From NCBI GenBank assembly GCA_015847255.1, contig JADLZK010010873.1, forward strand, positions 62,001 to 126,000: a DNA stretch of 64,000 bases. Direction: 5' to 3'. The stretch is from Hyparrhenia diplandra (lineage: Eukaryota; Streptophyta; Magnoliopsida; Poales; Poaceae). Made by a program: the position numbers and the translations under genes. This document shows, in pieces, positions 1 through 12,446 of the stretch. The notes below the pieces were generated by a model. That model made no database searches. It was not told the DNA's origin and saw only the letters and a program-made list of their open reading frames with translations. Position 1 is the stretch's first letter. Every line of letters starts with the position of its first letter.

Positions 1-2
1 TC

Positions 3-2529
3 ATGGAAACACAAGAATTTTTTCATGGACCTCCCAATTGATTTGCCTCCTAGGGCACATGAGACCCCGTGGAAAAGTCTAGCAAAGATTCTGGCTCTTT
101 TTGTGCGTACTCTCAGTTCAAACTATAATTACACGGTGGCGTCACGCAGAAATTTAAATAAACTGGGAAAACTACCAAACCAACTCCGAAAAATCTCAAA
201 CTCCGTGGTTGCTTCCCCATTTGCATGTGAAAGGCTCAGAAAAAGTTTGAGACCACTACAACACTAGCAAACATATGAACCACCTGGAGCACAAGAACTA
301 CATTGTATTGTCCTGGTTCGATGGAAGGGATCATGTACCTCTGTGAAGGATGTGTAATCCTCCTAGATAGAAATGGCTTAATTATTTTTGCAGACATGTA
401 CACCCAAAATATGATCCCACACAAGATCTTAAGTTTTTTGAGAAATATTTTAATTACTATGATTTTTCGTCGAGCTAAAGCTGGCGACAAAAAGGCTAAT
501 TACACCATGGAAACACAAGAATTTTTCATGGACCTCCACAGTGATTTGCCTCCTAGGGCACATGAGACCCTGTGGAAAAGTCTAGCAGCATTCTAGCTCT
601 TTTTGTGGGTACTCTCAGTTCAAACTATAATTACACGGTGGCGTCGCGCAGAAATTTAAATAAACTGGGGAAAGTAACAAACCAACTCGAATAATCTCAA
701 ACTTCGTGGTTGCTTCCCCTTTGCATGTGAAAGGCTTAGAAAAAGTTTGAGACCACTACAACACTAGCAAACATATGAACCACCACGGTGCACAAGAACT
801 ACATTGTATAGTCCTAGTTCGATGGAAGAGATCATGTAGCTCGTGAAGGATGTGTAATCCTTCTAGATAGAAATGGCTTGAATTATTTTTGCGGTCATGT
901 ACACCCAAAATATGACCCCACACAAGATCTCAGGTTTTTGAGAAATATTTTAATTACTATGATTTTTTTCTTCGAGCTAAATGGGCGACAAAAGGCTAAT
1001 TACACCATGGAAACACAAGAATTTTTCATGGACCTCCAAAGTGATTTGCCTCCTAGGGCACATGAGACCCCTCGTGGAAAAGTCTAGCAAAGATTCGGCT
1101 CTTTTTGTGGGTACTCCCAGTTCAAACTATAATTACACGGTGGCGTCGCGCAGAAATTTATATAAACTGGGAAAAGTACCAAACCAACTCCGAAAAATCT
1201 CAAACTTCGTGGTTGCTTCCCCATTTGCATGTGAAAGGCTCAAAAAAAGTTTGAGACCACTACAACACTAGCAAACATATGAACCACCTGGAGCACAAGA
1301 ACTACATTGTATAGTCCTGGTTCGATGGATGGGATCATGTACCTCTTTGAAGGATGTGTAATCCTCCAAGATAGAAATGGCTTGAATTATTTTTGTAGTC
1401 ATGTACACCAAAAATATGACCCCACACAAGATCTTAGATTTTTCTGAGAAATATTTTAATTACTATGATTTTCGTCGAGCTAAACTAGCGACAAAAAGGC
1501 AAATTACACCATGGAAACACAAGAATTTTTCATGGACCTCCACGGTGATTTGCCTCCTAGGGCACATGAGACCCTGTGGAAAGTCTAGCAGCATTCTGGC
1601 TCTTTTGTGGGTACTCTCACTTCAAACTATAATTACACGGTGGCGTCGCGAGAAATTTAAATAAAGCGGGAAAAGTTCCAAACCAACTCTCGAAAAATCT
1701 CAAACTTAGGTGGTTGCTTCGCATTTGCATGTGAAAGGCTCAAAAAAGTTTGAGACCACTACAACACTAGCAAACATGTGAACCACCTAGAGCACAAGAA
1801 CTACATTGTATAGTCCCGGTTCGATGCAAGGGATCATGTACATCGCGTGAAGGATGTGTAATCCTCCAAGATAGAAATGGCTTGAATTATTTTTGCGGTC
1901 ATGTACACCCAAAATATGTCCCCACACAAGATCTTAGGTTTTTTTCGAGAAATATTTTAATTACTATGATTTTCGTCGAGCTAAAGCTGGTGACAAGAAG
2001 GCTAATTACACCATGGAAACACAAGCATTTTTCATGGACCTCCACAATGATTTGCCTCCTAGGGCACATGAGACCACAATGAAAAAAAGTCTCTAGCAAA
2101 GATTCGGCTCTTTTTTGTGGGTACTCTCAGTTCAAACTATAATTACATGGTGGCGTCGCGAGAAATTTAAATAAAGCGGGGAAAGTACCAAAACAACTCG
2201 AATAATCTCAAACTTCGTGGTTGCTTCCCCATTTGCATGTGTAAGGCTCGAGAAAAAGTTTGAGACCACTACAACACTGGCAAATATTTGAACCACCTGG
2301 AGCACAAGAACTACATTGTATAGTCCTGGTTCGATGGAAGGGATCATGTACCTCTGTGAAGGATGTGTAATCCTCCTAGATAGAAATGGCTTGAATATTT
2401 TTTTGCAGTCATGTACACGTATACACCTAAAATATAACCCCACACAAGATCTTAGTTTTTTTTTCGAGAAATATTTTAATTACTATGATTTTCTCGAGCT
2501 AAACTGGCGACAAGAAGGCTAATTACATC
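3..2529 (+). repeat. Higher-order repeat unit 1 (monomers A-B-C-D-E)
   Basis: Five successive monomers carry diagnostic variants. A has TGTATTGTCC and AGACATGTAC. B has TCGATGGAAGAGATC and ATGTAGCTCG. C has TCGATGGATGGG and TGTAGTCATG. D has TCGATGCAAGGG. E has GAATATTTTTTTGC and ACCTAAAATATAACCCC. The same variants return in the same order about 2530 bp later, which defines a five-monomer unit. Confidence 0.85.
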
Positions 2530-5500
2530 ATGGAAACACAAGAATTTTTCATGGACCTCCACAGTGATTTGCCTCCTAGGGCACATGAGACCCCGTGGAA
2601 AAGTCTAGCAAAGCATTCGGCTCTTTTTGTGCGTACTCTCGGTTCAAACTATAATTACACGGTGGCGTCCACGCAGTAAATTTAAATAAAGCGGGAAAAC
2701 TACCAAACCAACTCCGAAAAATCTCAAACTCGTGGTTGCTTCCCCATTTGCATGTGAAAGGCTCGAGAAAAAGTTTGAGACCACTACAACACTAGCAAAC
2801 ATATGAACCACACGGAGCACAAGAACTACATTGTATTGTCCTCGGTTCGATGGAAGGGATCATGTACCTCTGTGAAGGATGTGTAATCCTCCTAGATAGA
2901 AATGGCTTAATTATTTTTGCAGACATGTACACCCAAAATATGATCCCACACAAGATCTTAAGTTTTTTTCGAGAAATATTTTAATTACTATGATTTTCGT
3001 CGAGCTAAACCGGCGACAAAAAGGCTAATTACACCATGGAAACACAAGAATTTTTCATGGACCTCCACGATGATTTGCCTCCTAGGGCACATGAGACCCG
3101 TGGAAAAGTCTAGCAACATTCTAGCTCTTTTTGTGGGTACTCTCGGTTCAAACTATAATTACACGGTGGCGTCACCTTGAGAAATTTAAATAAACGGGGG
3201 AAAGTAACAAACCAACTCGAATAATCTCAAACTTCGTGGTTGCTTCCCCTTTGCATGTGAAAGGCTTAGAAAAAGTTTGAGACCACTACAACACTAGCAA
3301 ACATATGAACCACACGGTGCACAAGAACTACATTGTATAGTCCTAGTTCGATGGAAGAGATCATGTAGCTCGTGAAGGATGTGTAATCCTTCTAGATAGA
3401 AATGGCTTGAATTATTTTTGCGGTCATGTACACCCAAAATATGACCCCACACAAGATCTCAGGTTTTTTGAGAAATATTTTAATTACTATGATTTTCTTG
3501 AGGCTAAATGGGCGACAAAAAGGCTAATTACACCATGGAAACACAAGAATTTTTCATGGACCTCCACGATGATTTGCCTCCTAGGGCACATGAGACCCCC
3601 GTGGAAAAGTCTAGCAAGCATTCGGCTCTTTTTGTGGGTACTCCCAGTTCAAACTATAATTACACGGTGGCGTCGCCAAGCAGAAATTTATATAAAGCGG
3701 GAAAAGTACCAAACCAACTCCGAAAAATCTCAAACTTCGTGGTTGCTTCCCCATTTGCATGTGAAAGGCTCAAAAAAGTTTGAGACCACTACAACACTAG
3801 CAAAACATATGAACCACACGGAGCACAAGAACTACATTGTATAGTCCCTGGTTCGATGGATGGGATCATGTACCTCTCTTTGAAGGATGTGTAATCCTCC
3901 AAGATAGAAATGGCTTGAATTATTTTTGTAGTCATGTACACCCAAAATATGACCCCACACAAGATCTTAGGTTTTTTCGAGAAATATTTTAATTACTATG
4001 ATTTTTTCGTCGAGCTAAACTAGCGACAAAAAGGCAAATTACACCATGGAAACACAAGAATTTTTCATGGACCTCCACGGTGATTTGCCTCCTAGGGCAC
4101 ATGAGACCACTGTGGAAAAGCCTAGCAGCATTACGGCTCTTTTGTGGGTACTCTCACTTCAAACTATAATTACACGGTGGCGTCGCCGAGAAATTTAAAT
4201 AAACCGGGAAAAGTTCCAAACCAACTCGAAAAATCTCAAACTTCGTGGTTGCTTCGCATTTGCATGTGAAAGGCTCAAAAAAGTTTGAGACCACTACAAC
4301 ACTAGCAAACATATGAACCACCTAGAGCACAAGAACTACATTGTATAGTCCCGGTTCGATGCAAGGGATCATGTACATCCGTGAAGGATGTGTAATCCTC
4401 CTAGATAGAAATGGCTTGAATTATTTTTGCAGTCATGTACACCCAAAATATGACCCCACACAAGATCTTAGGTTTTTCCGAGAAATATTTTAATTACTAT
4501 GATTTTCGTCGTGCTAAAGCGGTGACAAGAAGGCTAATTACACCATGGAAACACAAGCATTTTTCATGGACCTCCACGATGATTTGCCTCCTAGGGCACA
4601 TGAGACCCCGTGAAAAAGTCTAGCAAAGCATTACGGCTCTTTTTGTGGGTACTCTCGGTTCAAACTATAATTACATGGTGGCGTCGTAGCGTAAATTTAA
4701 ATAAAGCGGGGAAAGTACCAAAACAACTCCGAATAATCTCAAACTTCGTGGTTGCTTCCCCATTTGCATGTGTAAGGCTCGAGAAAAAGTTTGAGACCAC
4801 TACAACACGGCAAACATTTGAACCACACGGAGCACAAGAACTACATTGTATAGTCCCGGGTTCGATGGAAGGGATCATGTACCTCTGTGAAGGATGTGTA
4901 ATCCTCCTAGATAGAAATGGCTTGAATATTTTTTTGCGGTCATGTACGCGTACACCTAAAATATAACCCCACACAAGATCTTAGTTTTTTCCGAGAAATA
5001 TTTTAATTACTATGATTTTCTCGAGCTAAAGCGGCGACAAGAAGGCTAATTACATCATGGAAACACAAGAATTTTTCATGGACCTCCACAGTGATTTGCC
5101 TCCTAGGGCACATGAGACCACGTGGAAAAGTCTAGCAAAGATTCGGCTTTTTTGTGGGTACTCTCGGTTCAAACTATAATTACATGGTGGCGTCACGCAG
5201 AAATTTAAATAAAGCGGGGAAAGTACCAAAACAACTCCGAATAATCTCAAACTTCGTGGGTTGCTTCCCCATTTGCATGTGTAAGGCTCGAGAAAAAGTT
5301 TGAGACCACTACAAACACGGCAAACATTTGAACCACACGGAGCACAAGAACTACATTGTATAGTCCCGGTTCGATGGAAGGGATCATGTACCTCCGTGAA
5401 GGATGTGTAATCCTCCTAGATAGAAATGGCTTGAATATTTTTTTGCAGTCATGTACGCGTACACCTAAAATATAACCCCACACAAGATCTTAGTTTTTTT

Positions 5501-5565
5501 CGAGAAATATTTTAATTACTATGATTTTCTCGAGCTAAAGCTGGCGACAAAAGGCTAATTACATC
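2530..5565 (+). repeat. Higher-order repeat unit 2 (A-B-C-D-E-E, six monomers)
   Basis: The order matches unit 1, but the E monomer is present twice in tandem (from 4545 and from 5057). Both copies carry ACGCGTACACC followed by TAAAATATAACCCC. The A-to-A distance from this unit to the next is therefore about 3035 bp instead of 2530. The monomer that follows each E starts with ACATCATGG rather than ACACCATGG, which fits duplication of one complete monomer. Confidence 0.85.
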
Positions 5566-7591
5566 ATGGAAACACAAGAATTTTTCATGGACCTCCACAG
5601 TGATTTGCCTCCTAGGGCACATGAGACCCCGTGGAAAAGTCTAGTAGCATTCGGCTCTTTTTTTGCGTACTCTCGGTTCAAACTATAATTACACCGGTGG
5701 CGTCCACGAGAAATTTAAATAAACTGGGAAAACTACCAAACCAACTCCGAAAAATCTCAAACTCGTGGTTGCTTCCCCATTTGCATGTGAAAGGCTCAGA
5801 AAAAGTTTGAGACCACTACAACACTAGCAAACATATGAACCCACGGAGCACAAGAACTACATTGTATTGTCCTTGGGTTCGATGGAAGGGATCATGTACC
5901 TCTGTGAAGGATGTGTAATCCTCCTAGATAGAAATAGCTTAATTATTTTTGCAGACATGTACACCCAAAATATGATCCCACACAAGATCTTAAGTTTTTC
6001 TGAGAAATATTTTAATTACTATGATTTTCGTCGAGCTAAGCTGGCGACAAAAAGGCTAATTACACCATGGAAACACAAGAATTTTTCATGGACCTCCACG
6101 ATGATTTGCCTCCTAGGGCACATGAGACCACAGTAGAAAAGTCTAGCAAACATTCTAGCTCTTTTTGTGGGTACTCTCGAGTTCAAACTATAATTACACG
6201 GTGGCGTCAGCGCTTGAGAAATTTAAATAAAGCGGGGAAAGTAACAAACCAACTCCGAATAATCTCAAACTTCGTGGTTGCTTCCCCCTTTGCATGTGAA
6301 AGGCTTAGAAAAAGTTTGAGACCACTACAACACTAGCAAACATATGAACCACCTGGTGCACAAGAACTACATTGTATAGTCCTAGTTCGATGGAAGAGAT
6401 CATGTAGCTCTGTGAAGGATGTGTAATCCTTCTAGATAGAAATGGCTTGAATTATTTTTGCAGTCATGTACACCCAAAATATGACCCCACACAAGATCTC
6501 AGGTTTTTGAGAAATATTTTAATTACTATGATTTTCTTCGAGCTAAATGGGTGACAAAAAGGCTAATTACACCATGGAAACACAAGAATTTTTCATGGAC
6601 CTCCACAGTGATTTGCCTCCTAGGGCACATGAGACCCTGTGGAAAAGTCTAGCGGCATTAGCAGCTCTTTTTTTGTGGGTACTCCCAGTTCAAACTATAA
6701 TTACACGGTGGCGTCGTAGCGTAAATTTATATAAAGCTGGGAAAAGTACCAAACCAACTCGAAAAATCTCAAACTTCGTGGTTGCTTCCCCATTTGCATG
6801 TGAAAGGCTCAAAAAAAGTTTGAGACCACTACAACACTAGCAAACATATGAACCACCTGGAGCACAAGAACTACATTGTATAGTCCTGGTTCGATGGATG
6901 GGATCATGTACCTCTTTGAAGGATGTGTAATCCTCCAAGATAGAAATGGCTTGAATTATTTTTGTAGTCATGTACACCCAAAATATGACCCCACACAAGA
7001 TCTTAGGTTTTTTTACGAAAAATATTTTAATTACTATGATTTTTAAATTCGAGCTAAACTAGCGACAAAAAGGCAAATTACACCATGGAAACACAAGAAT
7101 TTTTTCATGGACCTCCACGATGATTTGCCTCCTAGGGGGCACATGAGACCACGTGGAAAAGTCTAGCAAAGATACGGCTCTTTTTGTGGGTACTCTCACT
7201 TCAAACTATAATTACACGGTGGCGTCGCCTTGAGAAATTTAAATAAACGGGAAAAGTTCCAAACCAACTCACGAAAAATCTCAAACTTAGTGGTTGCTTC
7301 CGCATTTGCATGTGAAAGGCTCAAAAAAGTTTGAGACCACTACAACACTAGCAAACATATGAACCACCTAGAGCACAAGAACTACATTGTATAGTCCCGG
7401 GTTCGATGGAAGGGATCATGTACCTACGTGAAGGATGTGTAATCCTCCTAGATAGAAATGGCTTGAATTATTTTTGCAGTCATGTACACCCAAAATATGA
7501 CCCCACACAAGATCTTATGTTTTTTCGAGAAATATTTTAATTACTATGATTTTCGTTGAGCTAAATCTGGCGACAAAAGGCTAATTACACC
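5566..7591 (+). repeat. Higher-order repeat unit 3, incomplete (A-B-C-D-like)
   Basis: Monomers starting at 5566, 6067, 6573 and 7085 have A, B, C and D-like variants in the expected order. The D-like copy carries TCGATGGAAGGG instead of TCGATGCAAGGG. No typical E follows. The next monomer (7592) mixes the B-type TCGATGGAAGAGATC with the E-type GAATATTTTTTTGC and looks recombinant. Confidence 0.75.
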
Positions 7592-10500
7592 ATGGAAACA
7601 CAAGCATTTTTCATGGACCTCCACGATGATTTGCCTCCTAGGGCACATGAGACCCCGTGGAAAAGTCTAGCAAATTACGGCTCTTTTTGTGGGTACTCTC
7701 GGTTCAAACTATAATTACACGGTGGCGTCGCGAGAAATTTAAATAGGCGGGGAAAGTACCAAACCAACTCCGAATAATCTCAAACTTCGTGGTTGCTTCC
7801 CCTTTGCATGTGAAAGGCTCGAGAAAAAGTTTGAGACCACTACAACACTAGCATACATATGAACCACGGTGCACAAGAACTACATTGTATAGTCCTAGTT
7901 CGATGGAAGAGATCATGTACCTCGTGAAGGATGTATAATCCTCCTAGATAGAAATGGCTTGAATATTTTTTTGCAGTCATGTACACCCAAAAATATGACC
8001 CCACATAAGATCTTAGTTTTTTTTCGAGAAATATTTTAATTACTATGATTTTCATCGAGCTAAAGCGGTGACAAAAGGCAAATTACACCATGGAAACACA
8101 AGAATTTTTCATGGACCTCCACGGTGATTTGGCTCCTAGGGCACATGAGACCCCCGTGGAAAAGTCTAGCAAAGATTCGGCTCTTTTTATGGGTACTCTC
8201 AGTTCAAACTATAATTACACGGTGGCGTCAGCTTGAGAAATTTAAATAAACCTGGGGAAAGTACCAAAACAACTCCGAATAATCTCAAATTTCGTGGTTG
8301 CTTCCCCATTTGCATGTGAAAGGCTCAGAAAAAGTTTGAGACCACTACAACACTGGAAAACATATGAACCACTTGGAGCACAAGGACTACATTGTATAGT
8401 CCCTGGTTCGATGGTAGGGAACATGTACCTCTGTGAAGGATGTGTAATCCTCCTAGATAGAAATGGCTTCAATATTTTTTTGCAGTCATGTACACCCAAA
8501 ATATGACCCCACACAAGATCTTTGATTTTTCCGAGAAATATTTTAATTACTATGATTTTTTTCGAGCTAAGCGGCAACAAAAAGGCTAATTACACCATGG
8601 AAACACAAGAATTTTTCATGGACCTCCACGGTGATTTGGCTCCTAGGGCACATGAGACCCCCGTGGAAAAGTCTAGCAAACATTACGGCTCTTTTTTGTG
8701 GGTACTCTCGGTTCAAACTATAATTACACGGTGGCGTCGCACAGAAATTTAAATAAACTGGGGAAAGTACCAAAACAACTCTGAATAATCTCAAACTTCA
8801 TGGTTGCTTCCCCATTTGCATGTGAAAGGCTCAGAAAAAGTTTGAGACCACTAGAACACTGGAAAACATATGAACCACTTGGAGCACAAGAACTACATTG
8901 TATAGTCCCCGGTTCGATGGTAGGGATCATGTACCTGTGAAGGATGTGTAATCCTACTAGATAGAAATGGCTTCAATATTTTTTTGCAATCACGTACACC
9001 CAAAATATGACCCCCACACAAGATCTTAGGTTTTTCCGAGAAATATTTTAATTACTATGATTTTCGCCGAGCTAAACTAGCGACAAAAAGGCTAATTACA
9101 CCATGGAAACACAAGAATTTTTCATGGACCTCCACAAATGATTTGCCTCCTAGGGCACATGAGACCCCGTGGAAAAGTACCAAACCAACTCCGAATAATC
9201 TCAAACTTTCGTGGTTGCTCCCCCCTTTGCATGTGAAAAACTCGAGAAAAAAGTTTGAGACCACTACAACACTAGCAAAACATATGAACCACACGGTGCA
9301 CAAGAACTACATTGTATAGTCCTAGTTCGATGGAAGAGATCATGTACCTCTGTGAAGGATGTGTAATCCTCCTAGATAGAAATGGCTTGAATTATTTTTT
9401 GCAGTCATGTACACCCAAAATATGACCCCACACAAGATCTTAGGGTTTTTCGAGAAATATTTTAATTACTATGATTTTCTTCGAGCTAAATGGGCGACAA
9501 AAGGCTAATTACACCATGGAAACACAAGAATTTTTCATGGACCTCCACAAATGATTTGCCTCCTAGCTAGGGCACATGAGACCCTATGGAAAAGTCTAGA
9601 AGCATTCTGGGTCTTTTTGTGGGTACTCTCGAGTTCAAACTATAATTACACGGTGGCGTCGCGTAGAAATTTAAATAAATTGGGGAAAGTACCAAACTAA
9701 CTCCGAATAATCTCAAACTTCGCGTGGTTGCTTCCCGATTTGCATGTGAAAGGCTCGAGAAAAAAAGTTTGAGACCACTACAACACTGGCAAACATATGA
9801 ACCACCTAGAGCACAAGAACTACATTGTATAGTCCCTGGTTCGATGGAAGGGATCATGTACCTTTATGAAGGATGTGTAATCCTCCTAGATAGAAATGAC
9901 TTGAATTTTTTTGCACCACGCATTACCGCAAATTATGACCCCACACAAGATCTTAGGTTTTTTTGAAAAATATTTTTATTACTATGATTTTCTCGAGCTA
10001 AAGCGGCGACAAGAAGGCTAATTACACCATGGAAACACAACAATTTTTCATGGACCTTCACGATGATTTGCCTCCTAGCTAGGGCACATGAGACCTTATG
10101 GAAAAGTCTAGAAGCATTCTCGGGTCTTTTTTGTGGGTACTCTCAGTTCAAACTATAATTACACGGTGGCGTCGCGTAGAAATTTAAATAAATTGGGGAA
10201 AGTACCAAACCAACTCCGAATAATCTCCAACCGTGGTTGCTTCCCCGCTTGCATGTGAAAGGCTCGAGAAAAAGTTTGAGACCACTACAACACGGCAAAC
10301 ATATGAACCACCTAGAGCACAAGAACTACATTGTATAGTCCCGGTTCGATGTAAGGGATCATGTACCTCTGTAAAGGATGTGTAATCCTCCTAGATAGAA
10401 ATGGCTTGAATTATGTTTGCGGTCATGTACACCCAAAATATGACCCCACACAAGATCTTAAGTTTTTCCGAGAAATATTTTAATTACTATGATTTTCTTT

Positions 10501-10717
10501 CGAGCTAAATGGGCAACAAAAGGCTAATTACACCATGGAAACACAAGAATTTTTCATGGACCTCCACGATGATTTGCCTCCTAGGGCACATGAGACCACG
10601 TGGAAAAAGTCTAGCAGCATTCTCGCTCTTTTTGTGGGTACTCTCGGTTGAAACTATAATTACACGGTGGCGTCGCTAGCGAAATTTAAATAAACCGAGA
10701 AAAGTACCAAACCAACT
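7592..10717 (+). repeat. Degenerate edge of the satellite array
   Basis: From about 7592 the ABCDE order is lost. Two adjacent monomers (8090, 8597) share a variant not seen earlier (TCGATGGTAGGG, CTTCAATATTTTTTTGC), so a local two-copy duplication occurred. The monomer at 9516 contains a rearranged patch near 9910-9940. The monomer at 9103 is 413 bp long through an internal deletion. Decay toward an array edge is a usual feature of satellites and is inferred here from the pattern. Confidence 0.75.
9103..9515 (+). repeat. Shortened monomer with internal deletion of about 92 bp
   Basis: At about 9172-9180 the text goes directly from GGAAAAGT (which normally precedes CTAGCA) to ACCAAACC (which normally follows GGGAAAAGT about 92 bp later). 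Both parental positions contain GAAAAGT, so the junction fits a deletion between 7-bp direct repeats. Confidence 0.8.
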
Positions 10718-11010
10718 ACCATATCACTACGGTTATTTGTTATGTAGCCGGCAAAGTGAATACAATATCACTACCGGTCATTTGTATGTATCCGCGTTGA
10801 ATTATTTGTCTCGTCACTTCACTTTCGGTTTTGCATGTATTTGGGCGAGTAGATGCTTCACGCAAGTCTGGATTCCATATCACGTTCTATGTAGCATATT
10901 TGTTTTTTTACCGACTTTGGGGCCATATGGATGTGAATAAAATTTATTATTTGTTGTATTTTTGTTTGTTACATATATAAATTTATTTCATTCACATTGG
11001 ATTTTGATAT
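10718..11010. repeat. Array-edge spacer with a short direct repeat
   Basis: The satellite ends abruptly. At 10723-10796 two related stretches, ATATCACTACGG.TATTTG and ATATCACTACCGGTCATTTG, lie about 50 bp apart, each followed by GTA.CCG. The remainder, to 11010, is AT-rich with no coding signal. The repeated CACTAC might be CACTA subterminal sequence, but there is no matching terminus, so this is only a possibility. Confidence 0.4.
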
Positions 11011-12441
11011 TGTTGACACTGTTATAGCATAATATTAATAGTCAACTAAACATGAAATAAGGGCGTAAAATGAATATAAATATAGACTAGGGGTTTTACT
11101 AACAAAATTCCACGAGCTTTAGTGATTTATATCTTTCTGAGAGACTTAACTTGAGATAATTGTAGACAAGAACGGTGAGCAATCTAAGAGTTTACATCCC
11201 ATACGATGACAAGACTTGACCGTGTGAAGTAACTCAACCCAAAATGTGGACTAAAACACTCTAGAAGATACTAGAAGACACCGGAAGAAGGGGAGACACG
11301 AATTGGCCACAAGACCCTGGCGGCCGCCCGGCCAATAATCACGGCGGCCGCCCGGGCTAAGTCCACCAATCAGGGCTCATATTTTTATGTCGGTTTGTAA
11401 CCGACCTTGAGATTGTATCTACACCGTTGTTGAAGGTCGGTTTGATGCAATGGTCGTAGTTCATCGCCAAGGCCTATATAAGAAGACCCCCTGACCTCAG
11501 GGTGAAACCCTAATTCATTCTAATTCATTCTATTCATTATCTCTCAGTTGTAGAGGTGTCCCAATGTAAGGATCACCTCTCTCTCGGGGATTAGTGAATT
11601 AGAAGTAGATTAGAAGTAGATTAGCCTTGTAATTAGAAGTAGATTAGATCTAAATTAGATCTAATCAAGTGTAAAGGAGAGTGGAGTTATACTCCGATTC
11701 TGGAGATGTCTACAGAGTTTGGTATGTCTTGTATCTTATCTTTGGAAGACTTATGATTTATATACTTATCTTCTCTATTTACTTCTATACCTTTCATATA
11801 TGGTTAAGTATAGTTGTTATATTATTGCATGGGATCTCCGCTCGTATTGAGGGCTCTAGTTATGCTAGTTAGCTAGAGTAGTAATCGATAGTGTAGACTT
11901 GGTGTCTAGACTAGAGATTACCTGAGATTGCACCCAACTCCATGGATAGTTTGTGGTAGCCCTAGGTGGTGACAACCCTGACGGCCGACGTATTCCACCA
12001 CGTTCGGGTTGGTGTTTGTAGGACCATAGTTGGAGCTTCCTAGCCCCCTTCTCATCTCTTTTCGTGGCTAGTGTTACGATGTCCCAAAGTGCATTAGTGT
12101 GATTATTATCATAGAACCTAAGTAATAGAGAAGTACAAAGGAACCTTGATCTCTCCCTTTTACCTCTTGATTAGTTTAGTTATTCTTTTATTATCTTAGG
12201 TATGTTATTATTTTATGCTTTGTTATTTACTTACCCTTTATCAATTACCCCCTCACTTTAGTCTAGTGGTTTGCTAAGTTAGTGGATACATGATTGTGAC
12301 TTATTAGAATTCTTTTAGCCAAAGCTTCCCCTGTGGATACGATACTCTAGAATACTCATCCTAGGGAAAAGCTACAATGGTAGGTGTTCTATATGCTTGC
12401 AGAATCCTTCATATTCTTTTAGCATTTAACAAATACCAACC
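11011..12441 (+). mobile_element. Solo LTR (family 1), plus orientation, 1431 bp
   Basis: It starts TGTTGACACTGTTA and ends AAATACCAACC. The 5-bp direct repeat GATAT lies immediately outside both ends (11006-11010 and 12442-12446), which is a typical LTR-retrotransposon target duplication. A TATA box (TATATAA, about 11475-11481) gives the plus orientation. No primer-binding site, polypurine tract or internal domain adjoins either end, so this is one LTR left by LTR-LTR recombination. A diverged copy lies on the minus strand at 20383-21824. The family name is not recognised. The short open frame at 11681-11872 lies inside the LTR and is not a gene. Confidence 0.88.
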
Positions 12442-12446
12442 GATAT

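Larger units (their letters stand above)
1..10717 (+). repeat. Tandem satellite array, monomer about 505 bp, about 22 copies
   Basis: The segment ATGGAAACACAAGAATTTTT recurs head to tail at 3, 507, 1007, 1511, 2013, 2530, 3036, 3535, 4046, 4545, 5057, 5566, 6067, 6573, 7085, 7592, 8090, 8597, 9103, 9516, 10029 and 10535. Spacings are 498-517 bp, except one of 413. The array runs off the left edge, and the last monomer stops near 10717 after about 180 bp. Monomers are AT-rich, with long near-invariant blocks such as TTTTAATTACTATGATTTT and short hypervariable spots at GC-containing positions. Open frames of 60-145 codons occur in every monomer but shift or break between copies, and they follow from period and composition, so I do not call them genes. 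I do not recognise the family. It is much longer than the roughly 155-bp rice centromere repeat CentO, so a centromeric role is not supported from sequence alone. Confidence 0.97.

Noticed and set aside
1..10717. Dozens of open frames of 60-145 codons in the satellite
   Set aside because: They recur with the monomer period, shift frame between copies because of small indels, and contain no domain. They are by-products of the repeat.
1..10717. CRISPR array or gene-cassette array
   Set aside because: The repeat unit is the whole 505 bp with no short repeat/unique spacer pattern, and the DNA is plant nuclear.
1..10717. Centromeric rice satellite CentO
   Set aside because: CentO is about 155 bp; no such sub-period is visible in the 505-bp monomer.
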